DNA of 33,942 bases from Amycolatopsis coloradensis (GTDB taxonomy: Bacteria; Actinomycetota; Actinomycetes; Mycobacteriales; Pseudonocardiaceae): assembly GCF_001953865.1 (NCBI RefSeq), contig NZ_MQUQ01000030.1:1-33942 (forward strand). Direction: 5' to 3'. The notes under the pieces are model-generated. The model was not told where the DNA came from. It saw only the letters and a list, made by a program, of their open reading frames with translations, and searched no databases. Below, one piece after another: positions 1-8,046 of this stretch (position 1 is the first letter of the stretch; every line of letters begins with the position of its first letter). The position numbers and the translations under genes are program-made.

Positions 1-110
1 GCAACGGCGGCATGACCATCACCACCCCCAGCGGACACACCTACAACGCGACACCCGAGCCTCTGCATGATCCACGACCCGAACCAGAGGACGACACCCC
101 GCCCTTCTGA
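1..110 (+). CDS. C-terminal end of HNH endonuclease (DUF222/13E12-type), partial
   Basis: Only the last 35 codons are in the window, in the frame starting at base 3 and ending with TGA at 108-110. The residues read NGGMTITTPSGHTYNATPEP followed by an acidic, Pro-rich tail. The TPSGHTY segment resembles the end of the HNH domain in actinobacterial DUF222/13E12 repeat proteins, where a 'TP.G..Y' strand follows the HNH nuclease core. The catalytic residues lie outside the window, so nuclease activity cannot be judged. These proteins are multicopy in many actinomycetes. The assignment rests on a short motif and could be wrong. Confidence 0.55.
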   Translation, partial: NGGMTITTPSGHTYNATPEPLHDPRPEPEDDTPPF

Positions 111-589
111 CTCGACATCCGTTGCGCCGTGGTCCGTTCACGGAGCATGGGGCGGACAACGCGTACTTACAGAGCCCCGTCCCGCCCCATGACACGTCGG
201 AGCCGCCGATGGATGACGCCCGGAACCGTGCTGTTCCGGCACGGTGTGGCGCCGTCCGTCGGCCCGCTGCCACACGATCGATCGGAGCGTTACACCAACC
301 CGCCTCGACCACCAACCGGCGACACCATGTCCAAAAAGGACCAATCGCACCACCCGATGGTGAAGGCAGACGACTCCGAGCCCAAATCACGGGTCTCGAC
401 GGGTCGAGGCCGACCCTGCGCTCACCCTGAGAAAAGAACGGACCACCACCTTCGGGAGCGCCTTACAGAGCGCGGCCCACTCAAGCCTCGAGTCATCGAG
501 CGAGGGATCCTGCAATACGGCATCGCCTCGTACAGCCACCGTCCAGTGAGACGGCCATCGAGTAAGTCACGTCGCGCATCAAGGGCCTC
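111..589. other. 479-bp stretch with no convincing gene
   Basis: Open frames exist here (for example plus strand 129-593, with an internal ATG at 327), but their products are Arg/Pro/Ser-rich, have no recognisable domain and no clear ribosome binding site. They look like chance open frames in GC-rich DNA. No RNA gene, strong terminator or repeat was recognised. It may be decayed sequence next to the HNH gene. Confidence 0.5.
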
Positions 590-1111
590 CTAGGTCACCC
601 GCGAGGCGATCTCCCGCGCGCAGGCCAGAGCCTCGGCCGAGCCCGTATCCACCTCGAGGTCATAGACCACGCCCCGGTGCACGGCCTCGGCCTGCGACTC
701 GGCCATCCCCGCGACCCGATCCCCCCGCGCCATCTCCCGTCCGGCGGCCACGGCACCGTCGCACCGGACCCCGACCCAAAGCACCTCGAGCCCATCAAAC
801 GCGTCCCGCCACCGGCGCTGTGACTCCGCACCGCCCAGGAACGCGTCGTCGACGATGACCCGCGCACCCGCCCGCACCATCGCCGCGACACCGGCCATCC
901 ACGCGTCCTCGATGCGCCGGAATCCGGCCCCGACACCCACCCCGCCATCCGAGGCGAAGGAGATCCCGTCGTCCACGTCACCCGGCATCGCGTCGATCAG
1001 CGTGTCCACGCCGAGCGTGAGCCAGGGATCCGGCAGCACCGCCTGGAGGCACCGGGCGATCCCGGACTTGCCCGAACTGGATCCGCCGTTCATCACGATC
1101 ACTTGAGTCAC
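590..1111 (-). CDS. Chloramphenicol phosphotransferase-like P-loop kinase
   Basis: A 173-residue protein of about the usual length for the CPT family (chloramphenicol 3-O-phosphotransferase-like). The N-terminus has a Walker A loop, GGSSSGKS at residues 9-16, after a short strand (VIVMN). The segment GVDTLIDAMP at about 35-44 contains Asp36, at the place of the catalytic Asp of the Streptomyces venezuelae enzyme. Family members transfer the ATP gamma-phosphate to a small hydroxylated substrate; most genomic homologues have no proven substrate, so chloramphenicol resistance should not be assumed. The start is GTG, preceded by TAGGGT 6 nt upstream, suggesting a leaderless transcript. The gene stands alone, divergent from the S1 protease. 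Confidence 0.8.
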   Translation of the reverse strand: MTQVIVMNGGSSSGKSGIARCLQAVLPDPWLTLGVDTLIDAMPGDVDDGISFASDGGVGVGAGFRRIEDAWMAGVAAMVRAGARVIVDDAFLGGAESQRRWRDAFDGLEVLWVGVRCDGAVAAGREMARGDRVAGMAESQAEAVHRGVVYDLEVDTGSAEALACAREIASRVT

Positions 1112-1117
1112 CGAATC

Positions 1118-1123
1118 ACCCTA
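1118..1123 (-). promoter_or_regulatory. -10 hexamer TAGGGT, CPT-like gene
   Basis: On the minus strand TAGGGT ends 6 nt before the GTG start at 1111. Transcription would begin at or next to the start codon, giving a leaderless mRNA. AGGG within it could instead act as a weak ribosome binding site, so the call is tentative. Confidence 0.4.
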
Positions 1124-1260
1124 AAAGGGACTTGGCGAAACCGGCAACGGCCCATCGCGGCGGCAAGGAATTCCGCAACCGGATCGAACAACGCCGAAAC
1201 CGCGAACCGGATACAACGGACAGCCCCACCCGGACGGCCCAATACTTTCCTCGCACCTTT

Positions 1261-1320
1261 TACCGACTTCGGTAGGTTACAAAAACCCTTACCGCCCCAT
1301 AACTTGGTGAAACCGTTTCA
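1261..1320. promoter_or_regulatory. Upstream region of S1 protease with two palindromes
   Basis: Two perfect palindromes lie before the protease gene. TACCGA-CT-TCGGTA spans 1261-1274, and TGAAAC-C-GTTTCA spans 1308-1320. The second resembles the operator half-sites of LacI-family regulators (TGAAACGTTTCA-like) and lies 41 bp before the start codon, a position suited to repression. No regulator gene is adjacent, so the binding protein is unknown. Confidence 0.4.
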
Positions 1321-1361
1321 AGTCGAAACGAACTCCCCGACGCAGGCCGAAGGGCGTATTC

Positions 1362-2066
1362 ATGCGTATGTCCAAAATTGCCGCAACGGTGGCCGGTGCC
1401 GCCGCGGCACTCACCCTCGTAGCCACCCCCGCAGCGAACGCGGGCCAGGACATCATCGGCGGCGGCACCGTGAGTTCCGCGCCATGGGGCGCCCAGATCT
1501 ACTGGGACGACGCCACCGCGTTCGGCGGTTTCAACTGCTCCGGCACGATCATCGCCCCGCAGTGGGTCCTCACCGCGAAGCACTGCCTCAACAAACCCGG
1601 TATGCACGTCAAGGTCGGCAACGTCAACCTGAACCAGGGCACCTCGGCCGCCGTCGACCAGCAAAAAGCCGCCCCGCGCGGCGACATCGCGCTGCTGCAT
1701 CTCAAGACCGCGGTCAGCACGACGTACATGAAGCTCGGCACCGCGAACCCGGCCAACGGCACCACCAACCAGATCTACGGCTGGGGCCGCACGCAGGGCA
1801 ACAACCCGCCGTCGAGCGTCCTGAAGACGGCCAACGTCCGCATCACCGGCACCAGCAGCGACGCTTACGGCGGCCAGGCCATCGCCAGCGTCGGTGTCAA
1901 CGGTTCGGCGTGGCACGGCGATTCGGGCGGACCGCAGCTTTCGGGCGGCGTCCAGGTGGGCGTCTGTTCGACGGGCAGCAACTCCGGCACGAACCCGCAG
2001 GGCACCCAGAACTACGCCAGCGTCGCGGCCAGCCGCAGCTGGATCCGCACCACCGCGGGAGTCTAG
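1362..2066 (+). CDS. Secreted trypsin-like serine protease (S1 family)
   Basis: A 234-residue secreted protease. The N-terminal signal peptide (MRMSK, then an Ala/Val/Leu-rich core) probably ends at ATPAANA, residue 27. A tiny propeptide, GQD, then precedes IIGGG, the usual mature N-terminus of S1 proteases. The catalytic triad is visible: His74 in TAKHC, Asp108 in DIALL and Ser188 in GDSGGP. Cys59 and Cys75 can form the conserved disulfide around the His. The residue six before the catalytic Ser is Ser182, where trypsin has Asp, pointing to chymotrypsin- or elastase-like rather than Arg/Lys specificity. The usual Cys three or four residues before the Ser is replaced by Trp/His, and Cys202 appears unpaired. 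AAGGG 7 nt before ATG 1362 supports this start. Confidence 0.9.
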   Translation: MRMSKIAATVAGAAAALTLVATPAANAGQDIIGGGTVSSAPWGAQIYWDDATAFGGFNCSGTIIAPQWVLTAKHCLNKPGMHVKVGNVNLNQGTSAAVDQQKAAPRGDIALLHLKTAVSTTYMKLGTANPANGTTNQIYGWGRTQGNNPPSSVLKTANVRITGTSSDAYGGQAIASVGVNGSAWHGDSGGPQLSGGVQVGVCSTGSNSGTNPQGTQNYASVAASRSWIRTTAGV

Positions 2067-2068
2067 AA

Positions 2069-2112
2069 CACGAAGAAAGGGCCGTCCGGAAACGAACGGC
2101 CCTTTCTTCGTG
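2069..2112. terminator. Bidirectional terminator, 17-bp perfect stem
   Basis: A perfect 17-bp inverted repeat (2069-2085 pairs with 2096-2112) with a 10-nt loop starts 2 nt after the protease stop codon. It lies between two convergent genes. Each arm contains an AAAGGGCC/GGCCCTTT core, so it can work on both strands. Confidence 0.85.
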
Positions 2113-2129
2113 CCCGAAAACCCGGGAAC

Positions 2130-2915
2130 TCAGCCGCACTTCGACTTCGGGTTGATCATCGACACCGAGCCGACCTTGTCACCGTTCACGGTGAACTCGT
2201 AGACCCAGTCCGGTTTCCCGTCGACAGGCACCTGGAAGCGGCCGTTGTCGCCGACCTTCATCCCCTTGGCGTCGTAGGCCGTCTTGAGGCCTGCCAACGA
2301 TGAACCAGCACCGATTCCCTCGGCCGTCTTCGCGTCCGAGGGGGCGGCGAGTTCACGCAGCCCGTCCTTGCCGAAGGAAGCCCCTCCAGCCGCGACGAAC
2401 GCCTTGTCGCGCTCCTCGCGTTTGCCCGCCAGATCGGCGGACGCCTGAGCGGCGTCGGCGAACAGTCGCGCGTCCTTGGCGGACTTCTCCGCCGACTTGG
2501 CACTCTCCTCGGCGGACGCGCCCGGCTTCGACCCGGGATCGGCCTCGAGTTCGTCGGCCTTCTTGTTCAACTCCTCGGCCTTGGCCTCGGTGTCGGCCTC
2601 CGCCTTCATCCTCGCCGGGTCCGGTGCCGGGCCGCCGGTGTAGGAGAAATCAGTACAACCATCCAAAGTGGACGTCGGCGCCGAGGCGAGCTTCCCGCCC
2701 GCCAGCGCCGCGTCCTTGGCCATGCCCAAGGTCAGCCCGCGGTATCCCGCCGGGCCGAACACCTCGGGTGCCGCCGGAGCGGCCGCGTCGGGAGAAGATC
2801 CCGACGAACAGGCCACCCCGCCGATCAGCACCGCCGCGGCGGTGAGCACGACGCCCGCGCGTCTGCCCGAAAACCGCCCAAAAGTCTGCGTTCCCTGCAC
2901 GCTTACCCCCTTCAT
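2130..2915 (-). CDS. Putative lipoprotein with Ala/Glu-rich helical insert
   Basis: A 261-residue predicted lipoprotein of unknown function. The N-terminus has basic residues (GRRAG), a hydrophobic core and the lipobox GVAC with the lipidated Cys at about residue 36, followed by a Ser/Ala/Pro linker. Two similar units, GYRGLTLGMAKDAAL (about 58-72) and GSSLAGLKTAYDAKG near the C-terminus, flank a charged Ala/Glu/Lys-rich region (about 100-175) likely to form a coiled coil. The last part has a WVYEF strand and two Cys (DGCTDF early, KSKCG at the end) that may pair. Two starts are possible: ATG at 2915, with TAGCTT 8 nt upstream (leaderless), or GTG at 2900, preceded by AAGGGGG at 5 nt. It converges on the S1 protease. 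Confidence 0.7.
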   Translation of the reverse strand: MKGVSVQGTQTFGRFSGRRAGVVLTAAAVLIGGVACSSGSSPDAAAPAAPEVFGPAGYRGLTLGMAKDAALAGGKLASAPTSTLDGCTDFSYTGGPAPDPARMKAEADTEAKAEELNKKADELEADPGSKPGASAEESAKSAEKSAKDARLFADAAQASADLAGKREERDKAFVAAGGASFGKDGLRELAAPSDAKTAEGIGAGSSLAGLKTAYDAKGMKVGDNGRFQVPVDGKPDWVYEFTVNGDKVGSVSMINPKSKCG

Positions 2916-2923
2916 CGAACCGA

Positions 2924-2929
2924 AAGCTA
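2924..2929 (-). promoter_or_regulatory. -10 hexamer TAGCTT, lipoprotein gene
   Basis: TAGCTT on the minus strand ends 8 nt before the ATG at 2915, the spacing expected for a leaderless transcript. No convincing -35 element is seen. Confidence 0.35.
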
Positions 2930-2969
2930 TCCGATCCCGAAGGAAGTCCCGAGTGGATTTCGCGCAAGA

Positions 2970-3923
2970 TCACGTCAGCTGGTGCATCGGCCGCGGCGCC
3001 CGGAGCGAAAGTGTCGCACCGGCCGCCACGACGGCGATGATCCCGGCGCCCGTGACCAGCGTCCAGAAGTCGGGGCGCACGATGGACTGCCCCCGCTGGG
3101 CCTGCCAGGTGAGCAGCGCCAGCAACCCCGCGAAACCCACCGAAGCGGTCCGGACCAGATTCCGCCGCACGAATTTCGATTCGAGCACCGGATACCGCCG
3201 GGCTAGCATGAGCAGTCCATAGGCGACCACTGGCAGCACCTGGATCGCGTGGATCCCGACGAAATGCGGGATCCGCAGGTCCCCGCCCACGGTGCTCCAG
3301 CCCAGCACCGGCAGGCCCGGTCCGCCGTCGGGCACCCCGACAGCGTGGGCGCCGACGATCGATGGCTTCTCCCCGGCGCGGAACTGGGCCAACTGCCGCT
3401 CGTCGGGACCGAACATCAGCATCGCGATCCCGATGCCGGCGACCGACAGCGCGGCACCCGCGCGTAACGCGGAACTCAACGCGCGGTCGGGAAGACGTTG
3501 GAACAGCAGGAGAATCGCGATCGCCGCCGTCGCTCCCCAGCCGGTGAAGGCACCGTTCGCGACCATGTTGTTGATCCACTGGTCCACCGGGGTCTCCCGG
3601 TTGAAGTGGAGTGTCCGGCCCCGGCCGATGATCTGCCAGAACAACAGCGCCATGTCCAGAACGAGGCCCGCCGCGAACGCGGTGCCGAGCCACCAGCCGA
3701 GCCGCTTGCCCCGGGTCAGCTGCCCGATCAGCCAGGCCAGTGTCACCGCGTAGAGCCCAACGGAAATCGTGAACTTGAGCGGCTTGAGCCAAATGGGCGC
3801 GCCGACGAGGCTCCGATCGTCGAAAACGAGACCGCCGAGCGCGATCGCCCCGAGTACCGCCATCGCCGCCGCCAAGATCATCAACGGGCGATGCCGTACT
3901 GCCCCGAAACCCTTGCCCACCAT
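2970..3923 (-). CDS. Multi-pass integral membrane protein, function unknown
   Basis: A 317-residue protein with about eight hydrophobic segments, among them LMILAAAMAVLGAIALGGLV near the N-terminus, the ISVGLYAVTLAWLIGQL stretch, an AIAILLLF segment in the middle and VTGAGIIAVVAAGATLSL near the end. Loops carry conserved-looking polar motifs: WLKPLKF, NRETPVDQWINN and IPHFVGIHAIQVLPV. The His residues in the last motif and the Gln/Trp-rich loops could serve binding, but I do not recognise the family. The start is ATG with only a weak upstream CAGG. The lipoprotein gene follows on the same strand after 54 bp and may share a transcript. Confidence 0.7.
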   Translation of the reverse strand: MVGKGFGAVRHRPLMILAAAMAVLGAIALGGLVFDDRSLVGAPIWLKPLKFTISVGLYAVTLAWLIGQLTRGKRLGWWLGTAFAAGLVLDMALLFWQIIGRGRTLHFNRETPVDQWINNMVANGAFTGWGATAAIAILLLFQRLPDRALSSALRAGAALSVAGIGIAMLMFGPDERQLAQFRAGEKPSIVGAHAVGVPDGGPGLPVLGWSTVGGDLRIPHFVGIHAIQVLPVVAYGLLMLARRYPVLESKFVRRNLVRTASVGFAGLLALLTWQAQRGQSIVRPDFWTLVTGAGIIAVVAAGATLSLRAPRPMHQLT

Positions 3924-4047
3924 GGATCGAGCCTGCCGGTGGACTCCGATTCGGACACTGGAGCACTCCCCCGGGTCGAAGGTGGGGAAGGCCCCACCGT
4001 CGACCTGTGGGTAATAGTGCCGTCACCACAACCGGCAGTTGTGCCGT

Positions 4048-4075
4048 TTGACCACACTCCCCTGTTTTCTAGCGT
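4048..4075 (+). promoter_or_regulatory. Promoter of the ESX-substrate cluster
   Basis: TTGACC (4048-4053), a 16-nt spacer and TAGCGT (4070-4075) make a good housekeeping-sigma promoter, one of the clearest in the window. Transcription would start near 4082 and leave a leader of about 70 nt before the first WXG100 gene. Confidence 0.6.
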
Positions 4076-4152
4076 GTCCTTCACAAGAGCAGACAGGGCG
4101 TCCCCTGGTGCTCACCGGGATTTCCAGCGAGATGAGAGGAGGTGGCCCATCC

Positions 4153-4494
4153 ATGACCGGTACGGGATATCAGGCAGACGCAGCTGCGATGGCGCGCGCC
4201 GTCCAGGGGTTCGAGGAAACCGCGTCGAACGCCAAGACCACGATGGCCAGCTTGGAGAGCGAGCTGACCCAGACCCTGCACAACTACAAGGGTGACCAGG
4301 CGGTCGCGTTCTGGGACCTGCAGCGCCGCCTGCAGGAGAAGATGACCATCGCCGTGAACGAGCTCAACACGATGTCGCGCCTCGTCCACGAGAGCAACCG
4401 GAACTACAACTCGGGTGACGAGCAGGTCCGGGAAAGCCTCACCGGGGTCAGCGGAACCGTCGACCAGACCGTGATCCACCGGCTGAACCCCTGA
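4153..4494 (+). CDS. WXG100-family protein (EsxB-like) with YxxxD signal
   Basis: A 113-residue helical-hairpin protein. The turn position has Tyr45-Lys-Gly47 in place of Trp-x-Gly, followed by DQAVAFWDLQRRL, the pattern of the second WXG100 helix. Near the C-terminus NYNSGDEQV contains YxxxD (Tyr85 to Asp89), the general type VII secretion signal of EsxB/CFP-10-like partners. The ATG at 4153 is chosen because AGGAGGT lies 9 nt upstream; frames opening further upstream lack such a site. The gene is first in a plus-strand cluster, 21 bp before a second WXG100 gene that has no YxxxD. The two probably form a secreted heterodimer, with this one bearing the signal (inference). Confidence 0.85.
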   Translation: MTGTGYQADAAAMARAVQGFEETASNAKTTMASLESELTQTLHNYKGDQAVAFWDLQRRLQEKMTIAVNELNTMSRLVHESNRNYNSGDEQVRESLTGVSGTVDQTVIHRLNP

Positions 4495-4515
4495 TCCGCG
4501 AGAGGACCACCAATC

Positions 4516-4818
4516 ATGGCTGACGTCGTCGAAATCAACTTCGCCGCGCTGCAGCACAGCTCGGCCTCGCTGGCCGCCAAGGCCAAGGCGCTCACTTCAC
4601 AGCTCGAACAGCTGCACACCAACCTGCAGCCGATCACCCAGACCTGGTACGCCTCCGGCAGCTCCGCCGGTGAGGCCGCTCGTGCGTCCGAGACCCGCCT
4701 GCGCCAGGCCACCGCGGACATCGTGGCGATCATCGCGCAGTTCGGCGGCAAGGTCGGCGACGCCCACGATATCCAGCACAGCCTGGAGAACCGTAACCAG
4801 GGCCTGTTCGCCGGCTGA
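4516..4818 (+). CDS. WXG100-family protein (EsxA-like)
   Basis: A 100-residue protein, exactly the family length. Two amphipathic helices flank the turn TWYASGSS, with Trp44 and Gly48, a slightly extended WXG motif seen in actinomycete Esx proteins. There is no YxxxD/E after the turn, so it probably depends on its partner, encoded 21 bp upstream, for secretion. A ribosome binding site (GAGAGGA) lies just before ATG. A strong hairpin follows the gene, so the two WXG100 proteins may be made in greater amount than the downstream products. Confidence 0.9.
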   Translation: MADVVEINFAALQHSSASLAAKAKALTSQLEQLHTNLQPITQTWYASGSSAGEAARASETRLRQATADIVAIIAQFGGKVGDAHDIQHSLENRNQGLFAG

Positions 4819-4830
4819 GTCCTCATCCGT

Positions 4831-4872
4831 CGGCCGGCCGGTGCTTTCACCCCCCTCGGCACCGGCCGGCCG
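4831..4872 (+). terminator. Hairpin after the WXG100 pair (14-bp perfect stem)
   Basis: CGGCCGGCCGGTGC (4831-4844) pairs perfectly with 4859-4872 across a 14-nt loop. It sits between the WXG100 pair and the rest of the cluster. It has no long T-tract, so it may end or only reduce transcription into the downstream genes, or stabilise the esx mRNA. Confidence 0.65.
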
Positions 4873-4928
4873 GCTTTGCGCGTAGTCGTCCCTTGATGGC
4901 ATGGCCGATCACGAGAGAGCCGGGATCA

Positions 4929-5333
4929 ATGCAAGACCAGTCGTACTACGTCCATCTGGAATCACTGAAGGACTTCGTGCGGGAACTGGAGACCCAGATC
5001 CACGCGATGTCCAAGCCGAAAGACTTCCTGCTGACCCTGAGCGAACACCCGCTGCTGTTCGGCGAGTTCGGGGAGGCGGGTTCCCTCACCAAGGCGCACC
5101 AGGCCGCGGTCGCCGAGATGCAGGGCCTGCTGGACCAGGTCAAGGGTGCGATCACCTTCGCTCAGGACGTCACCACGACCGTCGCCGACGGCTACGCGGC
5201 GGCCGACGATTCCGTCGCGGGTGACATCAACCACTCCAGCCAGCAGACCGGGCTGCTCGATCCGCTGCTCAACGTCCTCGGCGGTGTGCTGGGTGGCAAC
5301 AGCGGCTCCAACGGCGGGGGGAACAAGGGATGA
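4929..5333 (+). CDS. Small helical ESX-associated protein with YxxxD motif
   Basis: A 134-residue, mostly helical protein beginning MQDQSYYVHLESLKDFVREL. The first ~100 residues look like an extended helical hairpin (ELETQIHAM..., then a long helix AHQAAVAEMQGLLDQVKGAI). This is followed by VADGYAAADD, which holds a YxxxD motif at the end of the second helix, and a Gly/Asn/Ser-rich tail. I do not recognise a named family; by shape and position it resembles the PE or WXG-like partner of a PPE protein. An upstream in-frame ATG at 4893 would add 12 unhelpful residues, so 4929 is preferred. Its stop overlaps the next start in ATGA, so the two are translationally coupled and probably form a complex. 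Confidence 0.75.
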   Translation: MQDQSYYVHLESLKDFVRELETQIHAMSKPKDFLLTLSEHPLLFGEFGEAGSLTKAHQAAVAEMQGLLDQVKGAITFAQDVTTTVADGYAAADDSVAGDINHSSQQTGLLDPLLNVLGGVLGGNSGSNGGGNKG

Positions 5334-6670
5334 CCGGCACCGCGCACACGAACTTCGCCGCCTACTCGCACCAGCAGCTCTACGCGATGCTGCAGGCGGG
5401 CGACCCCAACACGGCGCGCCACGCGGCCCACAAATGGCAGTCCACCGGCACCGGGCTGTTCGAACAGGCCGAGAACCTGACCGGCGAGCTGAAGGACTTC
5501 TCCGGGAGCTGGACCGGCGGCGCCGCCGACAAGTACCACACGATGATCACCGATCTGGTCGGCGGCATCCGCAAGGTCGCCCAGACCGCGCACGCGATGA
5601 ACAACCTCCTCGAGGACGCGGCGGACGCGCTGGTGAAGGCCAAGAAGGAGATGCCGCCGCCGGTCGCGGTGCCGGACGTCTCGCCCGCCGACGTCTCGCT
5701 GGCGGTCAACCCGCCGCTGCTGCCGCCGGATTCCTCGCAGGCGACGATCATCAACGCCGCCCAGCAGCGGCAGCAGGCGATCGCGAACGTCGAGGCGCAG
5801 CAGCAGGCCGCGGGCGCGGCCAGCGCGGCACACAGCAAGGCGATCGTGGTGATGACCCAGCTCGCGGGCGAGTACACCACGACCGAGGAATCCTTCCCCG
5901 CCTCGCCGAACGCCGTCGCCCCGCCGGTCACCGGTGGCGGCACGGCCCCGGGTGGCGGCACGGCCCCAGGTGGCGGGTCCGTCGGCAACGACATCGGCGG
6001 CACCCCCGGTGTCGGCGTGACGCCGGGCGACAACACGCACCCGCTGCCCTCGGACGGGTCGACGCCGCCCCCCACCGGGCAGCCGGGCCAGATCCCCAAA
6101 TCGAACCCGTTGTTCGGCGACATGTTCACCGCCGGTCTCGCCGCGGCCTCGGCCGCCGCGTTCGGCCGGTTCGGCTCGATCATGCCGCGCGTGCCCGGAT
6201 GGGCCGCCGGCAAGAACCCGAACGACGGCAAGAACAAGAACGGTGAACCCATCGGCGGCGGTGCCGCTGCCGGTGCCGGTGGCGCGGGCGCGGGCGTTAC
6301 CGCCGGTGGCTCCGGTGGCGGTATCCCGATCGGCGGTGGCGGCGCGCCCTCGCTGGACGGCGGCGCCATCGGCGGCGGCGGGCTCGCCGGTCCCGGTGAG
6401 GCACCGGCCGCGTTCTCCGGTCTGGCAGGCGACGGTTCGGCGGGCACCGCGATGAGCGGGCTCGCGGGCGGAGCCGCCGGTGCCGCGGGCGCGGCGGCGG
6501 CCAAGGGCGCGATGCCGATGATGCCCATGATGCCGATGGGCATGGGCGCGGGCGGCGACATGGGCTCAGGCCGTCGTATCCCGCCGTGGCTCGTGGAAAC
6601 CGAGAACGTCTGGGGTCAGTCGGCCCCGGTCGCTCCGGCCGTGCTCGGCGAAGAGCCCGAGCAGTACTGA
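5330..6670 (+). CDS. PPE-like WXG protein with Gly/Pro-rich tail
   Basis: A 446-residue protein. The N-terminal ~190 residues are helical, with SWTGGAADKYH (Trp61-Thr-Gly63) at the WXG turn and YTTTE (Tyr182 to Glu186) at the end of the helical part, a type VII secretion signal. The rest is low complexity: Pro-rich, with GGGTAPGGG repeats, then Gly/Ala-rich, then a Met-rich stretch (repeated MPMM) near 390-410. It ends in a conserved-looking RRIPPWLVETENVWG segment. This layout (WXG head, disordered body, short conserved tail) matches PPE-like ESX proteins of non-mycobacterial actinomycetes. It is coupled to the preceding gene by an ATGA overlap. The exact role, whether substrate, adhesin or machine accessory, is unknown. 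Confidence 0.8.
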   Translation: MTGTAHTNFAAYSHQQLYAMLQAGDPNTARHAAHKWQSTGTGLFEQAENLTGELKDFSGSWTGGAADKYHTMITDLVGGIRKVAQTAHAMNNLLEDAADALVKAKKEMPPPVAVPDVSPADVSLAVNPPLLPPDSSQATIINAAQQRQQAIANVEAQQQAAGAASAAHSKAIVVMTQLAGEYTTTEESFPASPNAVAPPVTGGGTAPGGGTAPGGGSVGNDIGGTPGVGVTPGDNTHPLPSDGSTPPPTGQPGQIPKSNPLFGDMFTAGLAAASAAAFGRFGSIMPRVPGWAAGKNPNDGKNKNGEPIGGGAAAGAGGAGAGVTAGGSGGGIPIGGGGAPSLDGGAIGGGGLAGPGEAPAAFSGLAGDGSAGTAMSGLAGGAAGAAGAAAAKGAMPMMPMMPMGMGAGGDMGSGRRIPPWLVETENVWGQSAPVAPAVLGEEPEQY

Positions 6671-6696
6671 TTTTTCCGAACAGGAGAGGCGGCTCG

Positions 6697-8046
6697 GTGA
6701 TGGCATCCAGTGCGGGCGGTTACCGAGTCGCCCCCACCAGACTCGAAGCGGCGGCGGCCGAACTGGAACAGCGCGCCGGCGTACTCAAGACCGCGCAGAC
6801 CGCGCTGGCGGGTGAGAACGTCCCGGCCACCGCCTTCGGCCAGGTTTCGGCTTCCAGCGCGGCTTCCGCGACGTACACCAAGACGATCAAGGACGTCGCG
6901 GGCAAACTCGACGGCCAGCTCACCAAAGCGACCGTCATCCACCAGGGGCTCACCTCGGCCGCGGGCGGCTACCGGCGTGCCGACGTCCGGATCGCCGCCT
7001 CGTACCGGGCGCTGATGCCGGAGGACCCGTTGCCCAAGGCCGGGAATCCGGCGGGCGTCGGCGGCGCGGCGGACACCGGGCAGTGGGCGGCCGCCATCAC
7101 CGAGAACCGCGCCAAGGTCTCCGACGCGCTGACGTCCGAACGCGACAGGCTCGCGAACCTCTTGGCACACGGCGGAAAAGCCGACGACATCGCGAACGCC
7201 CGCAACCGGATCGCGCTGTATGAGGACATCCTCGCCAACGACCGGCAGATCCTGCGGTTCGACCCGCGCGAGCTCGGCCGGATCGCCGAACTGGTCGGCC
7301 GGATCGAACCGGGCACCCGCAACGTCGGCCTGTTCGTCCCCGGCGTGAACACCTCGTTCGGCAACTTCCAGAGCTACGCCGACCTCGGCAAGAGCCTGGT
7401 CGCCGCGGACGCCACCGGGCGGACCGCGATGGTGGTCTGGGCCGACGGGGTCTTCCCCCAGAACGTGATCACCGAAGGCCCCGCCGCACACTACGCGCAG
7501 ACGATGGCGCCGGAGCTCAAACGTTTCAGCGATGAGCTGCGTGACCAGATCGACAACCACGCCGGTCCTGGCGTCGTGGTCACCGCCATCGGGCACAGCT
7601 ACGGCGGGGCGACCGTCGGCCTCGCCGAACAACTCGGGCTCCGGGCCGATCAGGTGCTGCACGTGGAATCCGCGGGTATGGGACACGGCATCTGGGGCCC
7701 GAACGACCTCCCGGCGGGCCAGGCCGGTGTGCAGCGCTACTCCATGACGGCCCCCTTCGACCCGATCGTGGCCGCACAGGGCAACGCGGGCCTGATCGAA
7801 TGGCTCGGCGCCGGGCACGGAGCGGACCCCGACCGCTTCCCCGGCGTCGTCGAACTGGAAACCGGCCGCGACGCGAACGGCGACCTGCAGTGGGGCATGG
7901 ATTCCCACAGCGGGGTGCTCAAGCCCGGTTCGGATTCGTGGAACAACATCTACGGTGTGCTCACGGGCGGACCGCTCACGCAGGAGGGCTTCACGAGTGG
8001 CTCGCTGCGGGAGATGGCCGTCGAAGGCGTCGGCCGCGGGCTGTGA
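6697..8046 (+). CDS. Type VII-associated alpha/beta hydrolase (DUF1023-like)
   Basis: A protein of about 449 residues. The N-terminal ~110 residues form an ESX-like helical hairpin (GGYRVAPTRLEAAAAELEQR) ending in GGYRRADV, a YxxxD motif at residues 91-95 counted from ATG 6700. The C-terminal half is an alpha/beta hydrolase of the DUF1023 type with the nucleophile elbow GHSYGG (Ser300). The likely acid is Asp354 in TAPFDPI and the likely His is His403 in MDSHSG. A linker with many charged helices joins the two. The start is GTG 6697 or ATG 6700, both after AGGAGAGG at 6682-6689. The gene follows the PPE-like gene by 26 bp. A secreted esterase/lipase is plausible; its substrate is unknown. Confidence 0.85.
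   Translation: MMASSAGGYRVAPTRLEAAAAELEQRAGVLKTAQTALAGENVPATAFGQVSASSAASATYTKTIKDVAGKLDGQLTKATVIHQGLTSAAGGYRRADVRIAASYRALMPEDPLPKAGNPAGVGGAADTGQWAAAITENRAKVSDALTSERDRLANLLAHGGKADDIANARNRIALYEDILANDRQILRFDPRELGRIAELVGRIEPGTRNVGLFVPGVNTSFGNFQSYADLGKSLVAADATGRTAMVVWADGVFPQNVITEGPAAHYAQTMAPELKRFSDELRDQIDNHAGPGVVVTAIGHSYGGATVGLAEQLGLRADQVLHVESAGMGHGIWGPNDLPAGQAGVQRYSMTAPFDPIVAAQGNAGLIEWLGAGHGADPDRFPGVVELETGRDANGDLQWGMDSHSGVLKPGSDSWNNIYGVLTGGPLTQEGFTSGSLREMAVEGVGRGL

Noticed and set aside
129..593. Plus-strand open frame of 154 codons
   Set aside because: Arg/Ser/Pro-rich product, no ribosome binding site, no motif; several frames are open here at once, as expected in GC-rich DNA.
1103..2155. Long plus-strand frame overlapping the S1 protease
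   Set aside because: The protease frame has signal peptide and triad; this is its shifted shadow, rich in Arg and His.
4018..4152. Upstream extension of the first WXG100 gene (ATG-like start at 4039)
   Set aside because: The AGGAGGT at 4137-4143 and the promoter at 4048-4075 place the start at 4153; the added residues do not match the family.
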